Assembly: GCA_947454235.1 (NCBI GenBank)
Contig: CANGIY010000009.1
Span: 1-64,000, forward strand
DNA: 64,000 nucleotides
Reading direction: 5' to 3'
From: Chitinophagaceae bacterium
Lineage (GTDB): Bacteria; Bacteroidota; Bacteroidia; Chitinophagales; Chitinophagaceae
Positions 54,801 to 62,312 of this stretch are shown piece by piece. The position numbers and the translations under genes were made by a program. The notes under the pieces are model-generated. The model searched no databases and was not told the DNA's origin. It saw nothing but the letters and a program-made list of their open reading frames with translations. Each line of letters begins with the position of its first letter. Positions within the stretch are counted from its first letter, which is position 1.

Positions 54801-54927
54801 GTTCACTGGTACATACTCTTCAATTTTCGTAGCTGCCCCTGTACTTGTTGACATGGATAAAAAAGATTCATTGAAAAATGAAATCGACAACGAATCTCGT
54901 ATCGAAGAGTTGAAGAAACTCGCTTAA
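51835..54927 (+). CDS. secDF: Fused protein translocase subunit SecDF
   Basis: 1030 residues, SecD and SecF in one chain as usual in this phylum. ELKLGLDLQGGMNVTLEV at about 93-110 begins the SecD part, VVGPTLGAENIDKGMNSL leads into six membrane segments with GMAVDTNVIIFERIKEEL, and the SecF half shows FNKGVEFSGGRQYKIQF and FSMNDTVIVFDRIREYFRK with its six segments. It uses the proton gradient to pull proteins through SecYEG. A low-complexity Ala/Thr/Asp/Lys stretch at about 277-330 inside the first periplasmic domain is unusual. Many GCT/GGT codons suggest high expression. Confidence 0.96.
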   Translation: MQLKGLVKFFTIALIVFALYQLSITFVVRNQEKKMQAMAEREVKAANPGAPDDSVKKLVEARYQAIADSMMDETIFNAGIKKYTLAAAKEEELKLGLDLQGGMNVTLEVSLDDLVRSMSNNPKDIALNKAIAAANEKKANSEANFITLFGEAYMAQNPGASLAMLFMNPSEKQITSKSTNEEVLKIIGDEAQKAVKRTYNVLQTRIDKFGVTSPNVNLDEKKGIITVELAGVHNPERVRNYLQATAQLHIYETITNEELFETLKGANDALSRFLSGSGDTTLFKDSTAKANDSTKLAANDTAAKTGSLKSALAGGDAKTAGADSNKVKEKEFRDKNPLFSVLQPFTDPQNQGQLNVGPVVGLVMKKDTGKLNKILNYDVVKNKLNNIKLVVGAEDKKSPVLRVYAVKLPTAGAPKLEGDAIVEAHKDFDPLTGKPCVSMEMNISGAHTWKDMTAKNIGKFIAVVLDDKVYSCARVSTEIADGRTIITGNFTPEESEDLANILKSGKLPAPAHIVAEQVVGPTLGAENIDKGMNSLIISFVLIFALMLIYYNTGGVVADISLILNLLFTIGILSISTLHATLTMAGIAGLVLTVGMAVDTNVIIFERIKEELTAGKSYEQAVTDGYKRSYAPVLDGHISTLITAVILFVFGLGPVKGFATTQILGLLLSLFCGIMVSRLVTDMYTKKGRHFNYFTGISKSIFKKAHFKFVEARKYTYFISVAVLIMGISTYFVGFNKGVEFSGGRQYKIQFDKATTTADVKNKLEKYFGAFPEVKTIGTNNQLAITTTYMITTPGTDVDKKVEEKLFEGLTKENLIPSTATMETFKRNYLKESITVLPTISDDLKRGAVQATIISMLAIFVYILVRFRKWQYSLGTLLSLLHDIFVTLAVFSFFKGIVPFSLEIDQHFIAAVLTVVGFSMNDTVIVFDRIREYFRKSPNEDKVSVINRAINDTLSRTIMTSLTVFITLIILFVFGGEATRGFAFAMLIGVFTGTYSSIFVAAPVLVDMDKKDSLKNEIDNESRIEELKKLA

Positions 54928-54944
54928 TACTAAATTCATTCTAT

Positions 54945-54980
54945 GAACAGCCCCGGAAATTTTCGGGGCTGTTCTTTTTT
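54945..54980 (+). terminator. Terminator of secDF
   Basis: GAACAGCCCCG (54945-54955) pairs with CGGGGCTGTTC (54964-54974), followed by TTTTTT. Confidence 0.8.
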
Positions 54981-54985
54981 CGGGG

Positions 54986-55025
54986 TATTCCAACCGTTCG
55001 TGAATTATTCCGACCGTTGGTGAAG
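54986..55025 (+). promoter_or_regulatory. Tandem 20-base repeats, LytTR-like operator
   Basis: Two head-to-tail units (54986-55005 and 55006-55025) agree at 17 of 20 positions. Each contains a nonamer, ACCGTTCGT and ACCGTTGGT, matching the LytTR-domain consensus [TA][AC][CA]GTTN[AG][TG]; the known spacing of such direct repeats is about 21-22 bases and here it is 20. They lie 57 bases before a small membrane-peptide gene. Confidence 0.45.
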
Positions 55026-55081
55026 TATTTTGGGAAACGCACCTTCTCTTAACCGAACTTAGCGTCATAAATCAAATTTTT

Positions 55082-55177
55082 ATGACAAGTCACTTTTTTT
55101 ATCGAAATGTGTTGCCGGCGGGCTTGTTGAGCGTACTAGCTATTCTACTCTATTATTTCCTCGAAAAAGTAGGTTAG
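55082..55177 (+). CDS. 31-residue hydrophobic peptide
   Basis: ATG to TAG, 31 codons: a short polar head (MTSHFFYRN), a hydrophobic stretch of about 18 residues (VLPAGLLSVLAILLYYFL) and a charged tail (EKVG). It would sit across the membrane. It lies between the secDF terminator and the aldehyde dehydrogenase promoter, downstream of LytTR-like repeats, in a 338-base spacer without other content. It may be a regulated small membrane protein; chance cannot be ruled out at this length. Confidence 0.35.
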   Translation: MTSHFFYRNVLPAGLLSVLAILLYYFLEKVG

Positions 55178-55233
55178 CATCTTTCCTTCACGGTTTTTAT
55201 CACTCAATTGTTTAATTAGTCAACTAACCACTA

Positions 55234-55261
55234 TTGCTAAAGGTTGTTTTGCGTAATTTCG
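55234..55261 (+). promoter_or_regulatory. Promoter of the aldehyde dehydrogenase gene
   Basis: TTG (55234-55236), 17 bases, TAATTTCG (55254-55261; one base off TAnnTTTG), then four bases to the ATG at 55266. Confidence 0.45.
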
Positions 55262-55265
55262 CAGA

Positions 55266-56723
55266 ATGAATCTGACGGCTCCTGAATTTATTAGCAATTA
55301 CATTGGTGGTGAATGGGTAAAACCAGCTAACAACAAGTACTTAGACAACACAAATCCTGCAACGGGCGATGTGTATAGCCATACGCCTGATAGCGATGCA
55401 ACTGATGTTCAAAAGGCTGTTGATGCGGCAAAAGCTGCCCTGCCGAAGTGGAGCAAGACTTCACTTGAAGACAGATTCATGATTCTGAATAAAATTGCCA
55501 TGCTCATTGACGAGCATCTCGATGAACTGGCACTGGCAGAAACTAATGATAATGGTAAACCATTGTGGTTGAGCAAAAGGGTAGACATTCCACGCGCCAG
55601 CTCTAACTTCAGGTTCTTCGCTACAGGCATCATGCATTTTTCAACCGAAAGCCATAACATGGAAGACCGTGCAATTAACTACACGTTGCGTCAACCAGTA
55701 GGGGTTGTGGGTTGTATATCGCCATGGAACTTGCCATTGTACCTGTTTACATGGAAAATTGCCCCGGCACTGGCTGCAGGTAACTGTGTAGTTGCGAAAC
55801 CGAGCGAGGTAACGCCAATGACCTCTTACTTATTGACTCATATTTGTAAGGAAGCGGGTTTGCCTGATGGCGTACTGAATATAATACACGGTACAGGCCC
55901 GGGTTGTGGCTCAGCGATAGTAGCACACCCCGAAATTAAAGCCATTTCGTTTACAGGTAGTACACGTGCCGGTAAAGACATTGCAGCGGTAGCTGCGCCT
56001 ATGTTCAAGAAGATTTCATTGGAACTGGGCGGCAAAAACCCCAACATCATTTTCGAAGATTGCGATTGGAAAAAAATGATGAACACAACCATACAGTCCA
56101 GCTTCAGCAATCAAGGTCAGATTTGTTTGTGTGGTAGCAGAGTGTTGGTTCAAAAGTCGATCTACGAAAAATTCAAGGCTGAATTTTTGCAGCGCGTTGC
56201 TGCACTCACGGTGGGCGACCCATTGCAGGATACCAGCAAGCAAGGTGCTGTTGTAAGCAAAATGCACTACGATAAAGTAATGGGCTGCATTGAGCTGGCA
56301 AAACAAGAGGGTGGTACAGTGTTGGCAGGCGGTCATGCTGTACGCGGTACCGGACGTTGCGAAAACGGTTTGTTCATTGCGCCAACTGTAATAGAAGGGC
56401 TCGGGCCTGCTTGTCGCACCAATATGGAAGAGATTTTTGGCCCGGTGGTTACGCTACAGTCATTCGAGACAGAGGAAGAAGCACTGGCACTTGCCAATAC
56501 CAGCGACTACGGTTTAAGTGCTACCATCTGGACACAGGATGTTACGCGTGCCAATAGAGTAGCTGCAAAGGTGCAAAGCGGCATTATTTGGGTGAACTGC
56601 TGGTTGTTGCGCGATTTGCGTACACCGTTCGGTGGTTTCAAGAACTCAGGTATCGGTCGCGAAGGTGGTTGGGATGCATTGCGCTTCTTCACCGAACCTA
56701 AGAACGTGTGTATCGAGCTTTAG
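55266..56723 (+). CDS. Aldehyde dehydrogenase, 2-aminomuconic semialdehyde type
   Basis: 485 residues, NAD(P)-dependent ALDH fold. The catalytic cysteine is C287 in NQGQICLCGSR and the general-base glutamate E253 in LELGGKNPN. GVVGCISPWNLPLYLFTWKIAPALAAGN is the cofactor-binding start. The C-terminal motif GIIWVNCWLLRDLRTPFGGFKNSGIGREGG, with WLLRDLRTPFGG, is typical of the aminomuconate/hydroxymuconate semialdehyde dehydrogenase branch (ALDH8-like), used in tryptophan/kynurenine or aromatic breakdown. No other kynurenine genes lie nearby, so the exact substrate is unsure. Confidence 0.85.
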   Translation: MNLTAPEFISNYIGGEWVKPANNKYLDNTNPATGDVYSHTPDSDATDVQKAVDAAKAALPKWSKTSLEDRFMILNKIAMLIDEHLDELALAETNDNGKPLWLSKRVDIPRASSNFRFFATGIMHFSTESHNMEDRAINYTLRQPVGVVGCISPWNLPLYLFTWKIAPALAAGNCVVAKPSEVTPMTSYLLTHICKEAGLPDGVLNIIHGTGPGCGSAIVAHPEIKAISFTGSTRAGKDIAAVAAPMFKKISLELGGKNPNIIFEDCDWKKMMNTTIQSSFSNQGQICLCGSRVLVQKSIYEKFKAEFLQRVAALTVGDPLQDTSKQGAVVSKMHYDKVMGCIELAKQEGGTVLAGGHAVRGTGRCENGLFIAPTVIEGLGPACRTNMEEIFGPVVTLQSFETEEEALALANTSDYGLSATIWTQDVTRANRVAAKVQSGIIWVNCWLLRDLRTPFGGFKNSGIGREGGWDALRFFTEPKNVCIEL

Positions 56724-56726
56724 AGC

Positions 56727-57308
56727 CTAAAGCCCTAATAACTGTTTAATACCGGAATGGAATACCTTGCACTCGCCGGGTAGGTAGCCGTCAATGGATA
56801 TTTTGCCCATTGAGTGGCGCACAAGACGCAGAGTAGGAAAACCAACTGCCGCGGTCATTCTGCGCACCTGTCTGTTTTTGCCTTCGGTTAATGTAATACT
56901 CAGCCACGAAGTGGGGATATTAGCCCTGTACCGTATTGGTGGGTTGCGGTCGGGCAAGTCGGGGGTTTCTATCTCTTTAACCTTAGCTCGGGCAGTCTTA
57001 TGTTGTTTACCATCAATTTGAATAACAACACCCGCTTTCAATTGGTCAATTGCCTGTTGGGTAACCTGACCTTCTACTTGCACATAGTAAGTGCGTTCAT
57101 GCGCCTTTTTAGGGTTCAGTAATAGGTTATTCAGTGATTTATCGTTGGTGAGTAGCAACAAGCCTTCCGAATCATAGTCCAGTCGCCCTACGGGGTAAAT
57201 ATCGGAAGCAATACCGGGCAGCACATCTTTGAGCGTCAGTTTATCGCCTTCAGGAGAAAACTGCGACATTACCTTGAATGGCTTGTATAGAACGATGTAG
57301 GTAAACAT
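56727..57308 (-). CDS. rluE: 23S rRNA pseudouridine synthase, RluE type
   Basis: 193 residues, RsuA/RluB/E/F family without the N-terminal S4 domain, as in RluE. The catalytic aspartate is D44 in GRLDYDSEGLLLLTND. KPFKVMSQFSPEGDKLTL at the start and LTEGKNRQVRRMTAAVGFPTLRLVRHSMG near the end are typical. RluE modifies uridine 2457 of 23S rRNA in E. coli. Convergent with the aldehyde dehydrogenase gene, with stops three bases apart. Confidence 0.88.
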   Translation of the reverse strand: MFTYIVLYKPFKVMSQFSPEGDKLTLKDVLPGIASDIYPVGRLDYDSEGLLLLTNDKSLNNLLLNPKKAHERTYYVQVEGQVTQQAIDQLKAGVVIQIDGKQHKTARAKVKEIETPDLPDRNPPIRYRANIPTSWLSITLTEGKNRQVRRMTAAVGFPTLRLVRHSMGKISIDGYLPGECKVFHSGIKQLLGL

Positions 57309-57333
57309 GACTTAAAAACCTGAAAATAAAAAA

Positions 57334-57361
57334 AGTCCGGCGAGGTTGTGGCTGCCGGACT
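57334..57361 (-). terminator. Minus-strand terminator upstream of rluE
   Basis: AGTCCGGC (57334-57341) pairs with GCCGGACT (57354-57361); seven T follow on the minus strand. It would stop transcription coming from the VOC gene before rluE. Confidence 0.65.
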
Positions 57362-57734
57362 ATATAAAGATGGGTTAGTAAGTACAATCCCTACTGCAAT
57401 ATTACGTACACCCACACCCCAAAAGAAATATTAAGGATATTTTTTTCAAGCATGTCTATTTTTTGTTGAAAAACTGTTAGCAACTGCCTCTTTCTTTGTA
57501 TTGCTCTATTTTTTCAGTTGATAACCTATACCACCTATTTAGTAACCTGTGAATACGGTTTTCCCATCGGTTGCTCTACTCTAAACAAACACCTCACATC
57601 CGGGCGGAGGATTTCCTTCGTCCTACTATTCTTGAAGCATCTGCTTCCGAAACACAATATTTTGAAAATTCTGTTTCGAACTTAATACGGTCAAATGCGG
57701 GTCGGGAGTTCCGACAATGGCGGCAAGCAAAAAA
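57362..57734. other. Gene-poor spacer
   Basis: About 370 bases with no gene, promoter or tRNA that I can support. Two small hairpins (AGGA/TCCT near 57607-57625 and GAAGCA/TGCTTC near 57632-57647) are the only structure seen. A short plus-strand open frame from 57571 runs antisense into the VOC gene and looks like a by-product. Confidence 0.5.
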
Positions 57735-58121
57735 TCAATTTTCAGAAATTCTCCATGGCGGGTTTTTCCTGTTTTCACCTGCATGATAAATAATAAGCAA
57801 GTGTCCATCAGGGTCAGCAATTCGTGCTTCGCGCCAAAGCCACGATTTGTCTTCAGGCATTTCAAGAATTGAAATTCCTTGATTTGATAGTCCCCTGATT
57901 GTAGCGTCAACATCTTCAACTTCAAAATACAGCCATGTAGCATTTATTCCTGACAAAGGTGCATTGCTTTGATGAAGCGAAAATGTAGATATACCGTCAG
58001 GGCATTCAAACCTGGCATAGTGTGGTAATGCGAGTACAATCAATTTCAAACCGAACAGTCTATAAAACTCCACCGATCTTTCCACATTGCGAACCGGAAT
58101 GGTTATTTGATTCAAATTCAT
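57735..58121 (-). CDS. VOC family protein
   Basis: 128 residues, one vicinal-oxygen-chelate domain. MNLNQITIPVRNVERSVEFYRLFGLKLIV is the classic first half; the second half ends in ARIADPDGHLLIIYHAGENR with the metal-ligand position before the final strand occupied by isoleucine-tyrosine rather than glutamate, so metal use is uncertain. Unrelated in detail to the VOC protein at 7109. Substrate unknown. Confidence 0.82.
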   Translation of the reverse strand: MNLNQITIPVRNVERSVEFYRLFGLKLIVLALPHYARFECPDGISTFSLHQSNAPLSGINATWLYFEVEDVDATIRGLSNQGISILEMPEDKSWLWREARIADPDGHLLIIYHAGENRKNPPWRISEN

Positions 58122-58199
58122 AGCCTCTAAGTTCAGCTAATTTTAATACCCACCTTCAATAGTTGTATTCACCAAAAATTTGCCACTTTGCGGGCTGGA

Positions 58200-58440
58200 C
58201 GCATGTTAATACCAGCTGCTACTTTATATGGTCGAGTCCGGGACAGAGTCCCGCCCATTTTCATAGACACGGGAGCGCTGCGCTAACTCCTGCGCCAGTG
58301 GTAGAGTTTATTTAATTGCACGAAAGAAGCCGAGCTGGCCAAAAAACGGCGGCCGTGTGCTGGCTTTGCGCGTGGAGCGTTTTTTTTGGCTAGGGTTTTT
58401 TGCTCCACTTTTTTGGCCAATGCAAAAAAGTGGAAATTGC
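58200..58440. repeat. GC-rich palindromic spacer repeats
   Basis: The 519-base spacer 58122-58640 holds no gene. It has a palindromic GC-rich block (GTCCGGGACAGAGTCCCG-like, near 58236), a second near 58270-58300, a markedly GC-rich patch at about 58330-58380, and a perfect 11 bp inverted repeat, CCACTTTTTTG (58405-58415) with CAAAAAAGTGG (58423-58433). The base composition differs from the surrounding genes, and this texture is typical of dispersed intergenic repeats in the phylum. Confidence 0.5.
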
Positions 58441-58592
58441 ACGATAACGCCTTGTGGGAATATTTCAGTATATCAGGGTCAAGACAAAAAGTATCAAACA
58501 TCATCAGGAAAAGATGTTCAGAATGAAATTTCTTAAAACTAAATCATAGTCGCCGCTGGCGGAGAAGGGCCTTAGAAGAGGTGGACGAAAAA

Positions 58593-58618
58593 AACGCCCC
58601 CATTTTCAGGGAGCGTTT
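58593..58618 (-). terminator. Terminator of the sulfur/thiol operon
   Basis: AACGCCCCC (58593-58601) pairs with GGGAGCGTT (58609-58617), one mismatch, with a T-run on the minus strand. Confidence 0.7.
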
Positions 58619-58640
58619 CATCAATCGGAAATTAAAACGA

Positions 58641-59366
58641 TTACTGGAGTTTTGCTTCTTTTAAAATCTCTTCTTCTGTCATCAATCCCATGTGCGACCA
58701 AACCAATTTGCCATCCATGTACAATTCAACGTAAGGAATGCTTTCAATTTTTTTAGCTTCAGCAAGGTCTTTGTTGTCGTCAACATTAATTTTTATCAAC
58801 GCCATTTTATCCTTTCTTGCATCCACTATTTTTTCCATAATTGGCATCAACTGACGGCAGGGTGCGCACCATGGTGCATTGAAGTCAACAAATACATAGT
58901 GCTTTTGAGCTACTTGCTTGTTGAACTCATCCATCGTCATACCGGCAGCTTTAGCTGGAGCGCCTGCACCCGTTTCAACAGGTTTTCCTGAGCCCTTCCA
59001 TTTCATGATACCGCCTTCCATGTTGTACACTTCGCTGAAACCTTTGTCGTGCATATCGCTTGCCGCCGAACCGCTGCGACCCCCTGAAAGGCAGTACACC
59101 AATACTGGTTTTGATTTATCCAGTTTTGCAATTGCAGCCTCATAGTCGGCACCATTGATATTAATGTTAATCGCATTTTTAAGGTGTCCGCCGGCAAATT
59201 CTTCCGGAGTACGAACATCGATAAGCTGAATGCCTGCTGTGCTAAGTTTTTGCTCAAATTCAGCAACCGGAATATTCTTTTTGATGCCGTTGCCCGCACC
59301 TGCACTCTGGCACGAACCAAAATGTACCGCCAGGGTGAGTAGGATGATTGAAATAATGTGTTTCAT
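58641..59366 (-). CDS. Rhodanese-thioredoxin fusion lipoprotein
   Basis: 241 residues from the ATG at 59366. The signal peptide ends in HFGSC, so it is probably a lipoprotein anchored at C19. A rhodanese domain (about 30-130) has its active cysteine at C92 in YCLSGGRSGS. A thioredoxin domain (about 143-241) has W-C167-A-P-C170. One protein can thus take up a sulfane sulfur and pass or reduce it through a dithiol, on the periplasmic side. Last gene of the thiol cluster; a TACTTTTG box just upstream gives it an extra promoter. Confidence 0.85.
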   Translation of the reverse strand: MKHIISIILLTLAVHFGSCQSAGAGNGIKKNIPVAEFEQKLSTAGIQLIDVRTPEEFAGGHLKNAINININGADYEAAIAKLDKSKPVLVYCLSGGRSGSAASDMHDKGFSEVYNMEGGIMKWKGSGKPVETGAGAPAKAAGMTMDEFNKQVAQKHYVFVDFNAPWCAPCRQLMPIMEKIVDARKDKMALIKINVDDNKDLAEAKKIESIPYVELYMDGKLVWSHMGLMTEEEILKEAKLQ

Positions 59367-59405
59367 TGCAGAGATAATTTTTTGTGATTTTTTGATTTGG
59401 ATTGA

Positions 59406-59413
59406 CAAAAGTA
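59406..59413 (-). promoter_or_regulatory. Internal -7 box TACTTTTG
   Basis: TACTTTTG on the minus strand, 39 bases before the ATG at 59366, between two genes of the thiol cluster. Confidence 0.45.
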
Positions 59414-59425
59414 GTTGACAGTCGT

Positions 59426-61099
59426 TTATTGTGGAATGACTTCTGTTATATTTTCATTGACACAGGCATTGTACAACCTGTACCCTCCTGAAAGATTCAG
59501 GACATGCTCATAGCCATTTTGCCTTAAAATACGTTGCCCCAGGTAGCCGCGTAAGCCAGCTTCACAGTAAATATAGATGTTGCTGTTTTTATTCAGTTCG
59601 TTCATCCTTTCGCGCAAGTCGTCAATTGGTATATTAATAGCATTGGGAATGCGCCCTCCTGCAAATTCTTTCACTGTTCTCACATCGAGCAAAACAGCAT
59701 CGGCAGGCAAGGCAGCAACCTCATCCCAATAGAAAATGTTGAGTCTTTTAAGTATGATGTTCTCAGCCACAAAGCCTGCCATGTTCAAAGGGTCTTTTGC
59801 CGAACTGAAAGGTGGCGCATAGGCGTGTTCAAACTCCATAAGGTCGTAAATAGTACCCTGGCGTTGAATAATACCCGCCAATACATCGATGCGTTTATCA
59901 ACCCCTTCGTGTCCTATCACCTGTCCGCCCAGCAACCTTCCGTCTTTTGGAGAGAAAGCAATTTGAATACTCAACTGGTGCGCACCGGGGTAGTACCCTG
60001 CGTGTGAGCCTCCGTGGTTGGTAGATACGATGTGCTCAATGCCGTTCATCTTCAGGTGTTTTGAAGCCATACCTGTTGCACCAGCAGTCATATCAAATAT
60101 CTTGAGGATCGCAGTATTAATAGCACCCTTGTACGATTTTACATTACCGCCTACAATGTTATCGGCACAAATTCTGCCTTGTTTATTGGCTGGTCCTGCA
60201 AGGTAGGTAGGCATTGATTTACCTGTAATTGGGTTCACGAATTCTATTGCATCGCCTACAGCATATATATCGGGGTTAGAAGTTTGTAAATACTCATTCA
60301 CCCAAATACCTTTTGAAGGTCCTAACTCAATGCCTGCCGCTGTTGCAAGTCTTGTATCGGGTCTTACGCCTATCGAAAGCACCACCACATCGGCATCAAT
60401 ACTTGTGCCGTCATTCAAAAGCACCTTCAATCCTTCGCCGTGTTGTTCAAAGCCCGTAACAGCCTTCTTCATGTACAATTCCACTCCTTTTTCCCTGATG
60501 TGTTGTTGTATCATCGCTGCCAGCGGAAAATCGAGCGGCGCCAGAATCTGATGACCCATTTCAACCACGCTTACATGCATGCCCAGGTGGTGCAGGTTTT
60601 CAGCCATTTCCAGCCCAATAAATCCCGCTCCTATAATCACTGCATTTTTGCCCTTACGTGCGTCAACATAACTTTTAATGTAGTCGGTATCAGTGACATT
60701 GCGCAACGTAAAAATACCCTCTAGTCCTATGCCCGGCAGGGGTGGTTTAATTGGGTCGGCACCGGGAGAAAGCACCAGTTTATCGTATGTTTCCTTGTAT
60801 TCCTTACCGGTAATATGGTTAAAGGCAGTGAGTGTTTTCTGTTCAGCATTGATGGCAGTCACTTCTGTTTGTATGCGCACATCAATATTAAAACGCTGGT
60901 TGAAGGCAGCAGCAGTTTGTACAAAGAGTTTGTTCCTGTCTTTAATAACGTTGCCAATGTAGTACGGCAGACCGCAGTTGGCATAAGAGATATAAGCTCC
61001 TTTTTCGAATATCACTATTTCGGCATGCTCATCGAGCCTGCGCTGGCGCGCAGCAGTGCTTGCGCCGCCTGCAACTGCGCCAATAATTACGTATTTCAT
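59426..61099 (-). CDS. CoA-disulfide reductase-like flavoenzyme with rhodanese domain
   Basis: 557 residues. FAD binding by GAVAGGAS (7-14); the single active cysteine C42 in SYANCGLPYYIG is that of CoA-disulfide reductase and NADH oxidases; a second dinucleotide motif is GAGFIGLEMAENL. The C-terminal 100 residues are a rhodanese domain (LLDVRTVKEFAGGRIPNAINI) with cysteine in YCEAGLRG. This CoADR-Rhd layout is known from enzymes that reduce CoA persulfides or polysulfides with NAD(P)H. It is the central enzyme of the cluster. Confidence 0.9.
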   Translation of the reverse strand: MKYVIIGAVAGGASTAARQRRLDEHAEIVIFEKGAYISYANCGLPYYIGNVIKDRNKLFVQTAAAFNQRFNIDVRIQTEVTAINAEQKTLTAFNHITGKEYKETYDKLVLSPGADPIKPPLPGIGLEGIFTLRNVTDTDYIKSYVDARKGKNAVIIGAGFIGLEMAENLHHLGMHVSVVEMGHQILAPLDFPLAAMIQQHIREKGVELYMKKAVTGFEQHGEGLKVLLNDGTSIDADVVVLSIGVRPDTRLATAAGIELGPSKGIWVNEYLQTSNPDIYAVGDAIEFVNPITGKSMPTYLAGPANKQGRICADNIVGGNVKSYKGAINTAILKIFDMTAGATGMASKHLKMNGIEHIVSTNHGGSHAGYYPGAHQLSIQIAFSPKDGRLLGGQVIGHEGVDKRIDVLAGIIQRQGTIYDLMEFEHAYAPPFSSAKDPLNMAGFVAENIILKRLNIFYWDEVAALPADAVLLDVRTVKEFAGGRIPNAINIPIDDLRERMNELNKNSNIYIYCEAGLRGYLGQRILRQNGYEHVLNLSGGYRLYNACVNENITEVIPQ

Positions 61100-61155
61100 A
61101 ATTGTTGAAACTTGAATAAAAATACTTCCCTCATTGAGCGGGAAAGGTAGAAGAA

Positions 61156-61458
61156 CTAGCTGTTCTTTTCAATGATTGATTGCAGGTGGTTAGCTGCTAC
61201 TACGCCCGACTGGCGCCAAAGAACCTGACCGTTGCGGAAAAGAATGAGTGTCGGCACACCCGAAATGTTGTATGCTGAAGCCATTTGTGGGTTGCGGTCA
61301 ACATCAATTTTAATGATGGTGGCTTTTTCGCCCACACTGTCTTTAAGTTGTTTCAGAATGGGTGCCATCATTTTACATGGCCCGCACCACTCTGCCGAAA
61401 AATCGACCAATACAGGTTTTTCACTGCTGATAATCTCGGAAAATGATTTCGTTTGCAT
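61156..61458 (-). CDS. Thioredoxin
   Basis: 100 residues, single cytoplasmic thioredoxin domain, active site WC25GPC28. [27 protein letters not shown] carries the cis-proline. It lies seven bases after the DUF2892 gene and 56 bases before the CoADR gene, so it probably supplies electrons within this cluster. Confidence 0.93.
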   Translation of the reverse strand: MQTKSFSEIISSEKPVLVDFSAEWCGPCKMMAPILKQLKDSVGEKATIIKIDVDRNPQMASAYNISGVPTLILFRNGQVLWRQSGVVAANHLQSIIEKNS

Positions 61459-61465
61459 ATAGTTG

Positions 61466-61714
61466 TTATTTTATTTCTTCAAACTCTACCGTTTTTTCTT
61501 CCTGCAACGGCGCAGTAGTACGCCTTTGCGTATAAGTATTACAACCCGCGTTGCTGCAACAACCTGTGTCGGTTACCGCCTGGTACAGGAAGAAAAGGCT
61601 GAATGAGCCCATCATCCAATCACGGCTTTGAATACCCATAATCAAAAGCATCAATCCTATGGCAAGGCGCATGATGCGCATAGCGTGCCAGTTAGCTGCT
61701 AATCTTTCAAGCAT
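61466..61714 (-). CDS. DUF2892/YgaP-type small membrane protein
   Basis: 82 residues: [41 protein letters not shown] forms a membrane hairpin, followed by a cysteine trio (TGCCSNAGC) and a charged tail. The same unit is fused to rhodanese in E. coli YgaP; here it lies next to separate rhodaneses. The ATG overlaps the preceding stop (TAATG). Confidence 0.78.
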   Translation of the reverse strand: MLERLAANWHAMRIMRLAIGLMLLIMGIQSRDWMMGSFSLFFLYQAVTDTGCCSNAGCNTYTQRRTTAPLQEEKTVEFEEIK

Positions 61715-62028
61715 TACTTTTCGTATCTTTTAAGGTTAAACCAACTGCCGCCATTGTGTACTTCAGCGAAGCCTGCCGACTGCAACATTGACTTTGCAGA
61801 GCTGCTTCTCATACCCGAAGCGCAACATGTAATAACCGGTTTGTCTTTTTTCAATTTTGAAAGCTGGCTTTGCAGGCTTTGCAACGGAATATTGATGGAG
61901 CCCTTGATATGACCACCTGCATATTCGCCCGGAGTTCTTACATCAAGTATAATTGCACCACGACCCATAACTTCGCCCAAGTCAACTTTAGGGCCCATGC
62001 CAAATAATTTTTTAAGTGTACCTAACAT
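61714..62028 (-). CDS. Single-domain rhodanese
   Basis: 104 residues with a complete rhodanese domain. ILDVRTPGEYAGGHIKGSINIPL is typical, and the active loop is CCASGMRSSSA with the second cysteine as likely nucleophile. No signal peptide; cytoplasmic. Five bases after the previous rhodanese gene. Ends in GGSWFNLKRY, as does the neighbour in GGSWLDVNYY, which points to an old duplication. Confidence 0.9.
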   Translation of the reverse strand: MLGTLKKLFGMGPKVDLGEVMGRGAIILDVRTPGEYAGGHIKGSINIPLQSLQSQLSKLKKDKPVITCCASGMRSSSAKSMLQSAGFAEVHNGGSWFNLKRYEK

Positions 62029-62033
62029 ATCTT

Positions 62034-62312
62034 CTAATTGTTTTTATAATAGTTAACATCAAGCCAAGAACCACCATCGGCACAATTAATACCCTGTTGC
62101 GCCAGAAAACCGCGCGCTTGTGCACTGCGACCCCCGGAAGCACAACACAACACAATATTACCCATTTTCTTAAACTCCTCAACACGACCCGGAATTTCAT
62201 TCAGGGGGATATTGATAGAACCAACTACATGACCACCCATGAACTCACCCGGAGTTCTTACATCCACGATAACTGTATCGGGCGACTTTAATAATGAAAC
62301 AATGTTACTCAT
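62034..62312 (-). CDS. Single-domain rhodanese
   Basis: 92 residues. VIVDVRTPGEFMGGHVVGSINIPL and the active loop CCASGGRSAQA. Very similar in layout to the next gene. It overlaps the DUF6132 gene by eight bases, so the two are probably translated together. Confidence 0.9.
   Translation of the reverse strand: MSNIVSLLKSPDTVIVDVRTPGEFMGGHVVGSINIPLNEIPGRVEEFKKMGNIVLCCASGGRSAQARGFLAQQGINCADGGSWLDVNYYKNN

Noticed and set aside
57571-57786. 71-codon plus-strand frame overlapping the VOC gene
   Set aside because: Half of it is antisense to a gene with a clear VOC domain; no promoter seen.
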